A DNA stretch of 44,428 nt from Nostocoides australiense Ben110 (GTDB lineage: Bacteria; Actinomycetota; Actinomycetes; Actinomycetales; Dermatophilaceae). The DNA lies in NCBI RefSeq assembly GCF_001050535.1, contig NZ_HG764815.1, forward strand, positions 146,870 to 191,297, read 5' to 3'. Below, piece by piece: positions 18,316 through 26,613 of this stretch. Position 1 is the stretch's first letter, and each line of letters starts with the position of its first letter. The notes below the pieces were generated by a model. The model worked only from the letters and a program-made list of their open reading frames with translations, was not told where the DNA came from and did no database searches. Both the position numbers and the translations under genes were made by a program.

Positions 18316-19727
18316 TGTCTCAACTCACCCACAACCACATCGGTCACCACCCGCTGACGCCCGGCACCCAGGAGCATGCCGCGGCGACGTCGGCATGGAA
18401 CCGGCTTACGGTCCACCGGCCTGCCGCCGTCTTCGCCCCCGCCGACGTCCACGACGTCGCCCACGCGGTGCGCTGGGCCGTTCGAGAGGAGCTGGGGGTG
18501 GCCGTGATGGCGACCGGTCACGGAGTCGCCGGTGTCGGCGAACACGGTGTCTTGATCAACACGGCCTCGCTTCGCTCGGTCTGCATCGATGCAGCGCGAC
18601 GCACCGCCACGATCGGGGCGGGAGCACATTGGTCCGACGTCCTCCCGGCGTGCGCACCCCACGGTCTCGTCGGAATCTGCGGGTCCAGCTCGCAGGTCGG
18701 CGTCGTCGGCTTCACCCAGGGTGGCGGCTTCGGCTGGCTCAGCCGGAGCCTTGGCTTCGCCTCGAGCTCGGTGCGCGGCGCGGAACTGGTCACCGCGTCG
18801 GGCCGGGTCAGGACGCTGCGCCGAGACCGTGACGACGACCTCGACCTGCTGTGGGGGGTGGCGGGCGGCGCCGGCAACTTCGGAGTCGTCACCAGCCTGA
18901 CCCTGGACCTGCACCCGATCCGCGGGGTGTACGCGGGCAGCCTCTACTACCCCGTCGACCGGGCGAGCGAGGTGATCGCAACGTACGCCAGCTGGTCGGC
19001 CTCGCTCCCCGCGGATGCCATGAGCGCGCTTGCGCTGAGCGGATTGCCCGACGCGCCGAGTGTGCCGGAGCTGTTCCGGGGTCGTCGCTTCGTCGTAGCC
19101 CGCGGCTGCTTCCCCGACCTGGCAGCCGGCGAGGACCACGTGCACGAACTGCGTCGCCAGCTCGGCGACCCCGACATCGACACCTGGACGAAGCGAGCGG
19201 CCACCGATCTCGACGGGGTCAGCCTCGACCCCACCAGCCCGCTGCCGTTCGTCCAGCGCGGAGAGTCACTGACCGACATCACCGACGAGGTGACTTCGAC
19301 ACTGCAAGAACACGTCATCCCGCACCTCGGCACCTCGCTGGTGATGTGCGAGATGCGGCAACTCGGCGGCGCCATGGATACCTCACCTCGCGGCCCGCAC
19401 CCGATGGCGGACACCAGCGCCCGGTTCAGCATCAACTGCATCGGCGTGGCCCCCACGCCCGACGCCGTGGCCGCGGTGCGCACAACCCAGGAGCGGATCT
19501 TCACCAGCCTGCGCCTGCACCTAACCGGGGACACCTACCTCAACTTCCTCGACGGCGACGCCACGCCGGAACGAGTCCGCGCCGCCTACACCCCGCAGGA
19601 CTGGGAGCGCTTGGTCGCTCTCAAGAACGAGCACGACCCCCACAACGTGCTCCGGTTCAACCGCAACATCCCTCCACACGCACCCTCCTCGATCCCATCC
19701 ATCCATCAGAACGGAGCACCCTCATGA
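18315..19727 (+). CDS. FAD-linked oxidase of the berberine-bridge (BBE/FAD_binding_4) type
   Basis: 470 residues; CAGGAGG precedes the ATG at 18315. The FAD-binding domain has ATGHGVAG (H69) and GICGSSSQVG (C122), the two positions that carry the covalent histidyl and cysteinyl flavin links in BBE-type enzymes, followed by QGGGFGW (135-141). The BBE C-terminal segment is present near the end (NEHDPHNVLRFNRNIPP). Family members oxidise sugars, alkaloids or polyketides using oxygen. No signal peptide is seen. The gene is coupled at both ends (TGATG before, ATGA after). Confidence 0.85.
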   Translation: MSQLTHNHIGHHPLTPGTQEHAAATSAWNRLTVHRPAAVFAPADVHDVAHAVRWAVREELGVAVMATGHGVAGVGEHGVLINTASLRSVCIDAARRTATIGAGAHWSDVLPACAPHGLVGICGSSSQVGVVGFTQGGGFGWLSRSLGFASSSVRGAELVTASGRVRTLRRDRDDDLDLLWGVAGGAGNFGVVTSLTLDLHPIRGVYAGSLYYPVDRASEVIATYASWSASLPADAMSALALSGLPDAPSVPELFRGRRFVVARGCFPDLAAGEDHVHELRRQLGDPDIDTWTKRAATDLDGVSLDPTSPLPFVQRGESLTDITDEVTSTLQEHVIPHLGTSLVMCEMRQLGGAMDTSPRGPHPMADTSARFSINCIGVAPTPDAVAAVRTTQERIFTSLRLHLTGDTYLNFLDGDATPERVRAAYTPQDWERLVALKNEHDPHNVLRFNRNIPPHAPSSIPSIHQNGAPS

Positions 19728-20611
19728 AAACCATCCTCGTCACCGGCGCAACCGGAACCATCGGCCGACATGTCGTCCCCGCGTTAGCCCACCATGGGCA
19801 CCGACCCCTCGCCTTCGGGCGAGACCCACAACGACTCGCGGCGACCCATCCGGGAATCCAGGCCAGAGTCGGCGACTTCGGCGACCCCGAGACCCTGCGG
19901 GCCGCCATGACAGGGGTCGACAGCGTGTTCCTGGCCAGCCCCAACACACCAGATCAGGTCCAGCACGAATGCGCCGTCATCGACGCCGCCGCCGCGTGCG
20001 GCGTCAGGCGGATCGTCAAGCTCTCCGCCCGCGGCGCGGACGAGACCTCCCCGGTCGCGTTCTGGCAATGGCACGCCGCCATCGAGTCCCACCTCGAGCG
20101 CAGCGGCGTACCGTACGTTGCGCTGCGGCCGGGCTTCTCCATGGCCAATGTGCTCGGGCATGCCGACCAGGTCCGCGACCACGACATCTTGCCGGCACCC
20201 GCCCTCGCCACCCCCGTCGCCATGGTGCATCCAGCCGACGTCGCCGAGGTCGCGGCGCACCTGCTCGCCACCGACCCGTTCCCCACCGAGCGTGTCCTCG
20301 AACTCACCGGACCTCAGGCCGTCACCTTCACCCAGCTGGCCGAACTGCTCACCGATGTCGCTGCACGCCCCATCGCCTACGCCGGCGGGACCGACGACCA
20401 GGTGCGGCAGTCACTGGATCAAAGAGGAGTCCCCGCATTCGTGACCGATCAGATCCTCGCCATCTTCGACCAGCTCCGGACAGGAGCCCAGGCGGCGACC
20501 ACCTCGGCGGTCACCGACGTGCTCGGAAGGCCGGGACGCCCTGTGGGTGCGTTCCTCGCCGAGAACGCCGCCGCCTTCAAACCAGCACGTCAAACCCGGA
20601 GCGCATCATGA
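19724..20611 (+). CDS. NmrA-like NAD(P)-binding reductase/epimerase (atypical SDR)
   Basis: 295 residues. The N-terminal Rossmann motif GATGTIG (residues 8-14) fits the NmrA/atypical short-chain family, and the central region (VRRIVKLSARGADETSPVAF) is typical of it. The catalytic YxxxK motif of classical SDRs is not evident, so it may be a quinone or flavin reductase-like enzyme or a redox sensor. The ATG overlaps the oxidase stop (ATGA), and its own stop overlaps the next ATG. Confidence 0.8.
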   Translation: MKTILVTGATGTIGRHVVPALAHHGHRPLAFGRDPQRLAATHPGIQARVGDFGDPETLRAAMTGVDSVFLASPNTPDQVQHECAVIDAAAACGVRRIVKLSARGADETSPVAFWQWHAAIESHLERSGVPYVALRPGFSMANVLGHADQVRDHDILPAPALATPVAMVHPADVAEVAAHLLATDPFPTERVLELTGPQAVTFTQLAELLTDVAARPIAYAGGTDDQVRQSLDQRGVPAFVTDQILAIFDQLRTGAQAATTSAVTDVLGRPGRPVGAFLAENAAAFKPARQTRSAS

Positions 20612-21306
20612 CCACCCCTGCAGACGCAGCAACCTCGCAGCCAGTGATCCAGGCCAGCGCACCCGGTGGACGCGCTCCGGACATCCTGCGGCGGCTGCTG
20701 GCCGTCGTGGCCCCCATCCCGATGGTGGCAATGGGCACGTTCTACCTGATCAGCCCATTCCCCGGTGACGCGCCGCTTCCGGAGCAGGTCGCCGTCGCAA
20801 CTCAGGACCCGGGCCGCATCCACCTGATGGAGTGGCTCACCGTCCCCTTCATGTTCCTCCTTCTCCCCGCCGTCGCTGCTGTCATCTGGGTGTCATATCG
20901 AGGGGCACCGCGATTGACCACCGCAGCAGCCGTGGTGGCCGGCGGTGGACTGCTGGTCGGTCTGACCAACCTGCAAGGCCCGGTGTTCCCAGCGGCACTC
21001 ATCGTGGAGAAACACATTCCTGTCGACCCCGTCGTCCAGCTTGAGGCGGCGATCGAGGAACACCCGATCATGCTGCTCGCCGGACTGTCCTTCATCATCG
21101 GGATCACCTTCGGGCTGCTCCTGCTTGGTTTGGCCCTGTGGCGCAGCCACGCGGCGCCAGCCTGGGCGGGGATGAGCCTGGCCCTGGGCGGGTTCACTCA
21201 CCCGTTCATGCCTGGCCCCGTCGCGGCCGGAATCGGGTTGTGGGTCGCTGCCCTCGGCTTCGCCGGCGCTGGCGTGGCGCTATGGCGCCGAGACCGCTCG
21301 CGCTGA
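20608..21306 (+). CDS. Membrane protein of unknown function
   Basis: 232 residues with about six hydrophobic segments, starting at ~residue 28. The ATG at 20608 overlaps the reductase stop (ATGA). A long loop with IVEKHIPVDPVVQLEAAIEE lies between helices three and four. It is the last gene of the coupled operon. I recognise no family. From 21307 to 21553 I see no gene. Confidence 0.7.
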   Translation: MTTPADAATSQPVIQASAPGGRAPDILRRLLAVVAPIPMVAMGTFYLISPFPGDAPLPEQVAVATQDPGRIHLMEWLTVPFMFLLLPAVAAVIWVSYRGAPRLTTAAAVVAGGGLLVGLTNLQGPVFPAALIVEKHIPVDPVVQLEAAIEEHPIMLLAGLSFIIGITFGLLLLGLALWRSHAAPAWAGMSLALGGFTHPFMPGPVAAGIGLWVAALGFAGAGVALWRRDRSR

Positions 21307-21553
21307 TGGCCACCCCTCTCACATCGGAGACCGCTACACCGAGGCTCCGCTGCCAAAACGGTGCAGGGTCGCCACGCCGCCGAGCCCAGACGTGACGACC
21401 TCGAGCATCGCCCCACACCGGCACAGCCCCCGATCCTGCCGCCGTCGCAGGCCGACTACGCCGAACCTTCCACCTCACCCCCGTACAACACCCAGCCGCG
21501 GTCGGGCTCGGAAACGAGCACCGCGCGATTCCGCCCGTCAAGAAAGTTCTCCC

Positions 21554-21904
21554 GTGAACATCATCTTCACCCTCGCGTCGTCCTTCGCGCTCGGCTACTT
21601 CATCAAGCAGCGTGGTCTGGCGATCCTCACCTATCTCGCACTAGACGCGACCGTCTTCGCCTACCAGACGCTCGCCGTTCTCCTCGAGTGGCTTGGACCC
21701 CAACAAGGCTTCGAAGGAGAGGCATTCGGCCCCAAACCGAACGGCTTTCCCGTCCAGTTCAGCCCCCACGAACTCGCTGGCTACGGCGTGGTGAACCTGC
21801 TCGTCATCACCGCTGGCGTCGGTCTGGTGGTGCTGGGAAGCCACCTCGCGCGCCGCCGCGTCCGGACCCGCCCGGCGCCACAGCGACTTGAACCAGCAGC
21901 ATGA
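21554..21904 (+). CDS. Small membrane protein of unknown function
   Basis: 116 residues from the GTG at 21554, with two or three hydrophobic stretches: residues ~1-35, and ~77-100 near the end. The frame is open further upstream, but that part is low-complexity. The ribosome site is weak (AGAAAG). It follows the oxidase operon by about 250 bases and may be read with it. Confidence 0.55.
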   Translation: MNIIFTLASSFALGYFIKQRGLAILTYLALDATVFAYQTLAVLLEWLGPQQGFEGEAFGPKPNGFPVQFSPHELAGYGVVNLLVITAGVGLVVLGSHLARRRVRTRPAPQRLEPAA

Positions 21905-21993
21905 GCACCATCGAGTGACGCGTGCTCGGGCGGGTCCTCAACTTGGAGAGGGCGGTAGCGGATCCCGTGCCGGATCGCTCCGCTTTCCCATGG

Positions 21994-22673
21994 TCATCCG
22001 GGACGGGACGCGGTCACCAGGGCCGCCGCCGGGCTCAGTCGCAGGATCCGGTCCAGGTCGCCGGTCCAGTCGGCCCTGCCGTGCACGTCGATGAGTCCGT
22101 CCCGGTGCGCAAGGGAGGGCCACACCCGTCCGAGCCACATCCGGTAGAGGTCGGAAACCCGTCCACGGACTGTGCGCGCCACGTCGTACCCTGGGTCGGT
22201 CTTGCAGACCGACGGCACACCCCGCTCCACGACGACCCAGAACTCACGCGGGTCATCAACGAACTCGATCTTGAGCACCTGCCGCACACCGGGGTGACCT
22301 GAGAGGTCGAGGCGGTCGTGCATCCACCACACCAGGAGTTCGGCGTCGAGTTCGGTGGGGCGAGGATCCTCGAGGGCCCACTTGGCCCCCCCACGCACCG
22401 ACGCCGAACACGATCGGCTCGAGGCTACGCCCGGCTTCGGTGAGAACGTACTGACCGCCGGCATGCTCATGATGCCGGCCCGCGTCAGCTGGCGCAGCTC
22501 TTGGCCAACAGGGTGCGCGAGAGCGTGGGCAGGCCACGGGCGAGGTCGTGGAACCGGGTTGTGCCACAGATGAGGGCGCGCACAATGAGCAGCGACCAGC
22601 GCTCGCCGAGCACTTCGAGGGCTCACGAGATGGGGCAGTACTGGCCGTAGGTGAAGCCGGTCTCGTCGGTCAT
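21994..22673 (-). pseudogene. HxlR-type regulator with SCP2-like C-terminal domain, multiply broken
   Basis: From the ATG at 22673 the protein reads MTDETGFTYGQYCPIS, then meets a TGA. The same frame continues ALEVLGERWSLLIVRALICG and TTRFHDLARGLPTLSRTLL, a clear HxlR winged helix. Frame changes follow near 22,495, 22,465 and 22,385: QLTRAG, HAGGQYVLTEAGRSLEPIVF and KWALEDPRPTELDAELLVWW lie in different frames. The last frame runs intact through a sterol-carrier-like domain to 21994. At least one stop and three indels are present. Confidence 0.7.
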
Positions 22674-22686
22674 CCTGACTCGGATG

Positions 22687-23022
22687 CGCGACCACCGCCT
22701 CGGCATCGGCAGCCGGCTGCTGTCGCTGACCATCCCGGCCGGGCTGCTCACGCTCGCAGTAGCCCTGCTCGCCGACGGCTGGGCGAGTCCGGTGCTGCTG
22801 ACCATGTCGGTCCTCGGTGGACTCGCCGTGGTCGGGGCCGGCGCGCCTCCCCCAGTGCCCACGCCTGAGCGAGGTGCTCAGATCGCTCGACCCACACGGG
22901 TCGACCAACCGGACCCGATGCAGTCCGGGCGCGCCGGGGCAGCGGGCGGCTCATCCGGGGCCACCTCAGCGGTGGCCGAGGTCTACCTCAATGGTCTGCG
23001 CCCGGTCTTCGCAGCCCTGTGA
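22687..23022 (+). CDS. Doubtful small membrane protein or gene fragment
   Basis: A 111-residue frame. Its first ~55 residues have good codon pattern and two hydrophobic stretches (SLTIPAGLLTLAVALLADGW; VLLTMSVLGGLAVVGAGA). The middle is low-complexity, and the end (AEVYLNGLRPVFAAL) again looks coding. I recognise no family, and the flanking genes are all remnants, so this may be one too. Confidence 0.25.
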   Translation, partial: RDHRLGIGSRLLSLTIPAGLLTLAVALLADGWASPVLLTMSVLGGLAVVGAGAPPPVPTPERGAQIARPTRVDQPDPMQSGRAGAAGGSSGATSAVAEVYLNGLRPVFAAL

Positions 23023-23044
23023 CGGACCAGTCGGCCCGGCCCCA

Positions 23045-23351
23045 TCAGTGTCGGCGTGTTCCGGCGGCGAGGAGGTATTGCCACTTCATCCGCCCCTGGG
23101 CGTCGGGTGAACGACGTGACGAGGTCGTCGATGGCGTGGTCGAGCTCTGTGGTCCGGGCAGGGTCGATGTTGCGATAGACCGCGACCGTCGGTCCGTACT
23201 TTGACGCGAACAGGGACCGGAAGTCTCGGGGTGCGTTGAACGACACGTCCACGTGACCTGTCTCGAAGGAGATGTCGCCAAGCCGATCCCACACCGCGCG
23301 CAACCGAGCCTTCGCTTCGCTCAACGCAAGTGGAGTGATGGTTGTCGTCAT
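23045..23351 (-). pseudogene. C-terminal remnant of a SAM-dependent methyltransferase
   Basis: The frame from 23351 contains [20 protein letters not shown] and a following DPARTTELD stretch, characteristic of the end of a class I methyltransferase family. After a frame change near 23,090 it finishes MKWQYLLAAGTRRH, the usual last strand. The SAM-binding N-terminal two thirds are missing. Confidence 0.5.
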
Positions 23352-23439
23352 CCCGCGAGCGTGGCGGACCGACACCGCATGCGCCTAGTACAAGGGATGG
23401 ACTGGCCAAACCAGTCGGAGGATAGTGAAGCCGGACCCG

Positions 23440-23565
23440 CGAACTACCCTGCACCACATGGTGATTGGTCATCACATGGCCCTGGTTGTCCAGGACGAAA
23501 CCGGAGCCTGACCCGACCCGGTGCGCACCTGCACCACGCTTGGCAGGATCGCCGCCGCCGCGTCT
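23440..23565 (-). pseudogene. N-terminal part of an HtrA-like trypsin protease, inverted relative to the rest
   Basis: On the minus strand this reads [13 protein letters not shown] and, after a one-base shift, [20 protein letters not shown], the start of an HtrA/DegP catalytic domain with the catalytic histidine in TNHHVV. Similarity ends near 23,440, where the next strands of the domain should follow. Confidence 0.6.
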
Positions 23566-24016
23566 CGGCGGTGCCTGGTTCTCGACGATGGGCGCACGGT
23601 GAGCGCCGAGGTCGTGGGCAGCGACGCGGCCAACGACATCGAGGTGGTCCGGGTGCGCGACTCCGGCGCCTTGCCTCCGGCGGCGATCGGCAGTCCGCGG
23701 ACCTCGAGATCGGTGAGGGCGTGCTGGCCGTCGGCTCGCCGCTGGGCCTGCAGGGGACCGTCACCGGGGGTCTCGTGAGCGCCGTGGACCGGGAGGCGCG
23801 ACTCGGCGGTTCGGCGATGCAGCGCGTCATCCAGACCGACGCGCCCATCAACCCCGGCAGATCCGGGGGACCCTTGGTCAACCTCGACGGCGAGGTCGTC
23901 GGGGTCAACACGGCCATCGCCACCCTCAGCCGCGGGTCCGGCTCCATCGGATCGGATTCGCCGTCCCGATCGACCGCGCGATGACGGTCGCCCAGCGGCT
24001 CATCGGCACGGCCTGA
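23566..24016 (+). pseudogene. Catalytic C-terminal part of an HtrA-like trypsin protease
   Basis: The plus strand reads [20 protein letters not shown] with DIEVVRV (catalytic Asp), then after a shift near 23,695 [20 protein letters not shown] and [16 protein letters not shown] (catalytic Ser), then after a shift near 23,950 [19 protein letters not shown] and a TGA at 24016. No PDZ domain follows. It continues exactly where the inverted N-terminal part stops. From 24017 to 24220 I see no gene. Confidence 0.65.
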
Positions 24017-24220
24017 TGCTGCGCCGACCGATACGAGTCACGCTGGGGCGCGGCGACGCTGGGCACAGCGGCATTGGGACACACGGGCTAGCAGTAAAGG
24101 CCTGATCGGCCGCTTTGCCCGGTCACATCGCCGCTACTCATAGCTGGTGTGCTCCTCCTCGCCCTTCGAGGGTCGCGGATGCCGCCCACACCCAACCCCG
24201 ACGCCGAAGCATGGGCTCGA

Positions 24221-24246
24221 TGCCATAACAGGTACCATATATGGCA
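24221..24246. promoter_or_regulatory. Inverted-repeat operator over the vapB start
   Basis: TGCCATA (24221-24227) and TATGGCA (24240-24246) form a perfect 7-bp inverted repeat around GGTACC. CATATA at 24236-24241 is a plausible -10 whose start site would fall on or next to the ATG. No ribosome site is seen, so the transcript may be leaderless. It fits autorepression by the antitoxin. Confidence 0.55.
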
Positions 24247-24458
24247 TGAAGACGACCCTGTATCTCCCGGAGGACATCAAGGGCGCCGTCGAATTGGAGG
24301 CCCGGCGGCGCGGGGTGTCCGAGGCCGAGGTGATCCGTGGGGCATTGCGGACCGCGCTGCTGAGCCAACCGGTGGCGCCTCGGGGCGGGCTCTTCCGGGG
24401 CCAGGAATCGATAGCGGATCGCGTCGATGAGGTGCTCGCCGAGGGCTTCGGCACGTGA
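24246..24458 (+). CDS. vapB: Ribbon-helix-helix antitoxin of a VapBC-type module
   Basis: 70 residues. The N-terminal MKTTLYLPEDIKGAVELEAR is a CopG-type ribbon-helix-helix DNA-binding domain, and the C-terminal SIADRVDEVLAEGFGT is the usual toxin-neutralising tail. The ATG at 24246 lies at the end of an inverted repeat that probably serves as its operator. The stop overlaps the toxin GTG (GTGA), so expression is coupled. Confidence 0.85.
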   Translation: MKTTLYLPEDIKGAVELEARRRGVSEAEVIRGALRTALLSQPVAPRGGLFRGQESIADRVDEVLAEGFGT

Positions 24459-24862
24459 TTGTCGATACCAGCGCACTGCTCGCGTACTTCGATGCCGGTG
24501 AACCTCAGCACGACGCGGTCGCCGCCATCATCGAGGGCAGCAGGGACCCGCTTATCGTGTCACCCTTCGTCATCGCCGAACTGGACTATCTCGTCCTCAC
24601 CCGGCACGGATCGGACGCCGAGCAGGGCGTGCTGTCGGAGTTGTCGGGCGGTGCGTGGGAGCTCGCCCTCATGGACCGGGAGCGGATCCGGGCCGCCACC
24701 CGTCTCGTCGAGACCTACTCCGACATCCCGATCGGCATCACCGAAGCGTCGAATATGGTGTTGGCTCAGGCGTATCAGACCCGCGACATCGCCACCTTGG
24801 ACCGAAGGCACTTCCAGATCTTGCGCTTCTCCGATGGCTCGGCGCCACGCATCCTGCCCTGA
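24455..24862 (+). CDS. vapC: PIN-domain ribonuclease toxin (VapC type)
   Basis: 135 residues. PIN acidic residues are D4 (IVDTSALLAYFD), E42 (VIAELDYL), E97 (GITEASN) and D116 (IATLDRRHF). The third site is usually aspartate; here glutamate replaces it, a conservative change that could still bind Mg2+ or Mn2+ but might lower activity. VapC toxins cut tRNA or rRNA when released from the antitoxin. The GTG start overlaps the antitoxin stop. Length is normal for the family. Confidence 0.85.
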   Translation: MIVDTSALLAYFDAGEPQHDAVAAIIEGSRDPLIVSPFVIAELDYLVLTRHGSDAEQGVLSELSGGAWELALMDRERIRAATRLVETYSDIPIGITEASNMVLAQAYQTRDIATLDRRHFQILRFSDGSAPRILP

Positions 24863-24925
24863 GCAGGAGCAGCCACGAGATGACGCCGGCCCGGTTCGAC
24901 CCTCGCCGACCGGGGTGGGTCGGAC

Positions 24926-25777
24926 TCATCCGGGCCTGGCGGCGAGATCGGTGTCGGCGGGGAGATCCCGCTCGACGTCGGCGTTCCATTCGCGCTTGAC
25001 CCGGCGCCACGCCTCGTCGGTCATCGTGCGGCGCCAGTAGCCGGAGACCGAGAGGTCGGCCCGCGGCATACCGCGCTCGCCGAGCAGGTGCCGCCGGACT
25101 TTACGCACCTCGCCGGCTTCCCCGTGGACGAACGCATGCACCCGGCCGACGCGCCACGGCAACGCGCGCACCGCATCGACGAGCAATCGCGCGTCGGTGG
25201 GTTCGCCGCAGCGGTGCAGCCAGTGCGCCTCCACGGTCGCCAGGCTGTCGAGGTGGACCTCGAACTCGGGCCCGTCACAGAGGGCGATGAGGACCGCCTC
25301 GGCACCTGCGGGGAGCTGCTCGAGGGCCGCACCGATGGCGGGCAGGGCGGATTCGTCGCCGACCATCAGGTGCCAGTCCGCGCCCGGGTCCGGGATGTAC
25401 GCCCCGCCCGGCCGTCCCACCATGACCTGGTCGCCGACCTGGGCCTTGCGTGCCCAGGGACCGGCCACCCCCTCGTCGCCATGGACGACGAAGTCGACCG
25501 TCAGCTCGCCGGAGGCCGCGTCCCAGCTGCGCACCGAGTAGTGCCGGTGGACCGGCCACCACTCCTCAGGATGCTCGGCCCGGATCCTCTCGACGTCGAA
25601 AGGGGCGGCATACGCCGCACCGGGACGGGGCAGCCAGACAACGAAGTACGCGTCGCTGAACCCATTACTCGTCCAACCACGTAGACCCTCCCCGCCGAGC
25701 ACGAGACGAACCATCCCCGGCGTGAGGTTGTCGCGATGGACGATCTTGGCGCAGCAGAGGTCGGCGGCAGCAGGCAT
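24926..25777 (-). CDS. Siderophore-interacting flavoreductase (ViuB/SIP type)
   Basis: 283 residues; TAGGAG precedes the ATG at 25777. An FAD-binding barrel with the RHYSVRSWD motif (~residues 77-85) is followed by the SIP NAD(P)-binding domain, starting at MVGDESALPAIGAALE. The family reduces ferric siderophores in the cytoplasm and releases iron. It is the last gene of the minus-strand iron operon, eight bases after the ATPase stop, and so probably under the iron box at 29851. Confidence 0.85.
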   Translation of the reverse strand: MPAAADLCCAKIVHRDNLTPGMVRLVLGGEGLRGWTSNGFSDAYFVVWLPRPGAAYAAPFDVERIRAEHPEEWWPVHRHYSVRSWDAASGELTVDFVVHGDEGVAGPWARKAQVGDQVMVGRPGGAYIPDPGADWHLMVGDESALPAIGAALEQLPAGAEAVLIALCDGPEFEVHLDSLATVEAHWLHRCGEPTDARLLVDAVRALPWRVGRVHAFVHGEAGEVRKVRRHLLGERGMPRADLSVSGYWRRTMTDEAWRRVKREWNADVERDLPADTDLAARPG

Positions 25778-25785
25778 CGGGACTC

Positions 25786-26613
25786 CTATGTGAAGGCTGG
25801 GACACGGGGATGGCGGGCAGCGTGGTGCCGGCCAACGGGCAGCACGAGTGGCTTGCCGGAGACCGGATCCGGGATGACCGCCGACTCCATACCGAAGACC
25901 TCGCGCACCGTCTCGACAGTCAGGACGTGCTCCGGCGGGCCCTCTGCGACGAGCCGGCCGCGGTTCATGGCGACGAGGTGATCGGCATACCGCGCAGCGA
26001 GATTCAGCTCGTGCAGCACCATGACGATCGTCGTGCCGCGCTCGCGGTTGAGGTCGGTGAGCAGGTCGAGTACCTCGATCTGGTGGCTGACGTCGAGATA
26101 GGTCGTCGGTTCGTCGAGCAGCAGTATGTCGGTGCGCTGAGCCAGGGCCATCGCGATCCAGACCCGCTGGCGCTGCCCGCCGGAGAGCTCGTCGACGGGC
26201 CGGTCGACGAGGTCGTCGGTGTCCGTCAGCTCCAGAGCCTCGGCTACCGCCGCGTCGTCGGAGGCGGACCACCTGCTCAGCATGCGCTTATGCGGGCTGC
26301 GCCCCCGGGCGACCAGGTCCCCGACGACGATGCCCTCGGGAGCCGTGGGCGACTGGGGAAGCAAACCCAGTTGTCGCGCAACCTCTTTGGTCGGCTGGTC
26401 GTGCAGCACCTTCCCATCGAGCAGCACCCGGCCCTCGGTCGGGGTCAGCAGCCGGGCCAGCGAGCGCAGCACGGTGGACTTGCCGCACGCGTTCGCGCCG
26501 ACGATGACGGTGATCCGACTCGGCGACACAGCCCAGGTGAGGTCCTCGACAACGGTCCGATCGCCATACCCAAGAGTGACATTCGCGGCGACGAGTGTGT
26601 GTTCGGACGTCAT
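25786..26613 (-). CDS. Iron-siderophore ABC transporter ATP-binding protein (FepC type)
   Basis: 275 residues. Walker A GANACGKST (39-47), signature LSGGQ (143-147) and Walker B ILLLDE (163-168) are all intact, with a switch histidine in VLHELNLAARYADH. It is of the FecE/FepC class that powers ferric-siderophore import. Its ATG overlaps the permease stop (ATGA). Confidence 0.9.
   Translation of the reverse strand: MTSEHTLVAANVTLGYGDRTVVEDLTWAVSPSRITVIVGANACGKSTVLRSLARLLTPTEGRVLLDGKVLHDQPTKEVARQLGLLPQSPTAPEGIVVGDLVARGRSPHKRMLSRWSASDDAAVAEALELTDTDDLVDRPVDELSGGQRQRVWIAMALAQRTDILLLDEPTTYLDVSHQIEVLDLLTDLNRERGTTIVMVLHELNLAARYADHLVAMNRGRLVAEGPPEHVLTVETVREVFGMESAVIPDPVSGKPLVLPVGRHHAARHPRVPAFT

Noticed and set aside
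23448-23537. CCTGCACCAC repeated directly at 23448 and 23528 in the HtrA region, a possible inversion or deletion junction
   Set aside because: The repeats are direct, not inverted, so they do not explain the inversion; both reflect Val-Val-Gln codons in the minus-strand protease fragment.
24096-24116. AAAGGCC/GGCCGCTTT hairpin after the protease remnant as a terminator
   Set aside because: The stem is imperfect and short, and no intact gene ends beside it.
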